Source: Bacteroidales bacterium (GTDB lineage Bacteria; Bacteroidota; Bacteroidia; Bacteroidales; Bacteroidaceae). From it: a stretch of 14,511 nucleotides of DNA. A model generated the notes under the pieces. It saw only the letters and a list, made by a program, of their open reading frames with translations. It did no database searches and was not told the DNA's origin. This document shows positions 14,280 to 14,511 of this stretch, piece after piece. Both the position numbers and the translations under genes were made by a program. How positions within the stretch are numbered: the stretch's first letter is position 1; each line of letters opens with the position of its first letter. The DNA lies in assembly GCA_004555425.1 (NCBI GenBank), contig SFID01000060.1, forward strand, positions 1 to 14,511. The letters run 5' to 3'.

Positions 14280-14390
14280 GCCAAAGTTTGTCTCATGGCT
14301 TTGGGCTTTTGCCTGTTTTGTTGTAGAGCCTTCTTGAATTTTCGTAACTACTCAGGTGGTTGTTTGCTGGCTAGGGATTCTATTCGGTGC
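14280..14390. other. Gene-free stretch with a GTAACTACTCAGGT motif
   Basis: No coding frame is supported. GTAACTACTCAGGT (14344-14357) is the inverted counterpart, 13 of 14 bases, of ACCTGAGTAGTAAC at 5667-5680. The rest is AT-rich and unstructured as far as I can see. Confidence 0.4.
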
Positions 14391-14488
14391 GCCCCGCAGG
14401 GGCAACCTGCGCATAGCCCAGGGCAGAGCGAAGCGGCGCCCTGGGTATTGTCGTCCGTCGCCAGCTTTCGCCCTGCAAGGGCAAAAGC
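14391..14488 (-). repeat. GC-rich hairpin cluster at the right edge
   Basis: Three hairpins follow each other: GCCCC-GCA-GGGGC (14391-14403), CCCAGGGC/GCCCTGGG (14417-14424 and 14438-14445, loop including AGCGAAGCG), and GCTTT-c-GCCCT-GCA-AGGGC-a-AAAGC (14464-14488). Read on the minus strand the loops are TGC and the block CGCTTCGCTC appears, both as in the plus-strand arrays. This suggests a related array oriented for a gene entering from the right. Confidence 0.65.
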
Positions 14489-14511
14489 GTAAGAACCAGC
14501 GTTTACTATTC

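Noticed and set aside
14190..14492. Plus-strand frame of 100 codons
   Set aside because: It runs through the intrinsic terminator and the right-edge hairpins, so it is an accidental frame.

Overview
The window looks like a chromosomal segment from a member of the Bacteroidales, probably Prevotellaceae or a close relative. Four things point there. The best promoters match the Bacteroidetes pattern (TTTG, 20 nt, TAnnTTTG). The secreted protease ends in a type IX secretion (T9SS) sorting domain. The sialidase ends in the short 'YDLAGRR...GLNIVNGQKI' tail common in Prevotella-like secreted proteins. The catabolic genes form a ferredoxin-linked 2-oxoacid oxidoreductase cluster of anaerobic Bacteroidales type. 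No lineage assignment was computed.

Left part (1-4210). The left edge carries a probable leftward promoter embedded in nested GAAATG/CATTTC palindromes. A modular hairpin array (125-307) and a 20-bp inverted repeat (308-392) follow. Next comes a 2-oxoacid:ferredoxin oxidoreductase cluster, all on +: a small TPR protein, an alpha subunit with a two-cluster ferredoxin fused at its N terminus, a small two-helix membrane protein, the TPP-binding beta subunit and the gamma subunit. The enzyme would oxidatively decarboxylate 2-oxoacids to acyl-CoA and pass electrons to ferredoxin. Beta and gamma are separated by a second hairpin array, and a third array follows gamma.

Middle (4211-5565). Heptanucleotide and decanucleotide tandem repeats lead directly into a small helical protein of unknown function. 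A PlsC-like acyltransferase follows, then a tRNA-Arg(CCG) with its own promoter and an intrinsic terminator.

Right part (5566-14511). This part carries the secretion and glycan functions. A subtilisin-like T9SS protease has its own promoter and an 11-bp-arm palindrome at the 5' end of its predicted transcript. An HDIG-type HD protein comes next, followed by a 1713-residue GH33 sialidase with all expected catalytic residues and a duplicated accessory region. A 64-residue protein starts 5 nt after the sialidase stop. The sialidase, the small protein and a potentially structured 3' region appear to share one strong terminator (14241-14279). The right edge is another cluster of GC-rich hairpins.

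The most unusual content is non-coding. Three arrays are built from a small shared vocabulary of hairpins joined by GTTTCA linkers, and heptameric tandem repeats end close to start codons. The small sialidase-linked protein is the best candidate for undescribed coding content.
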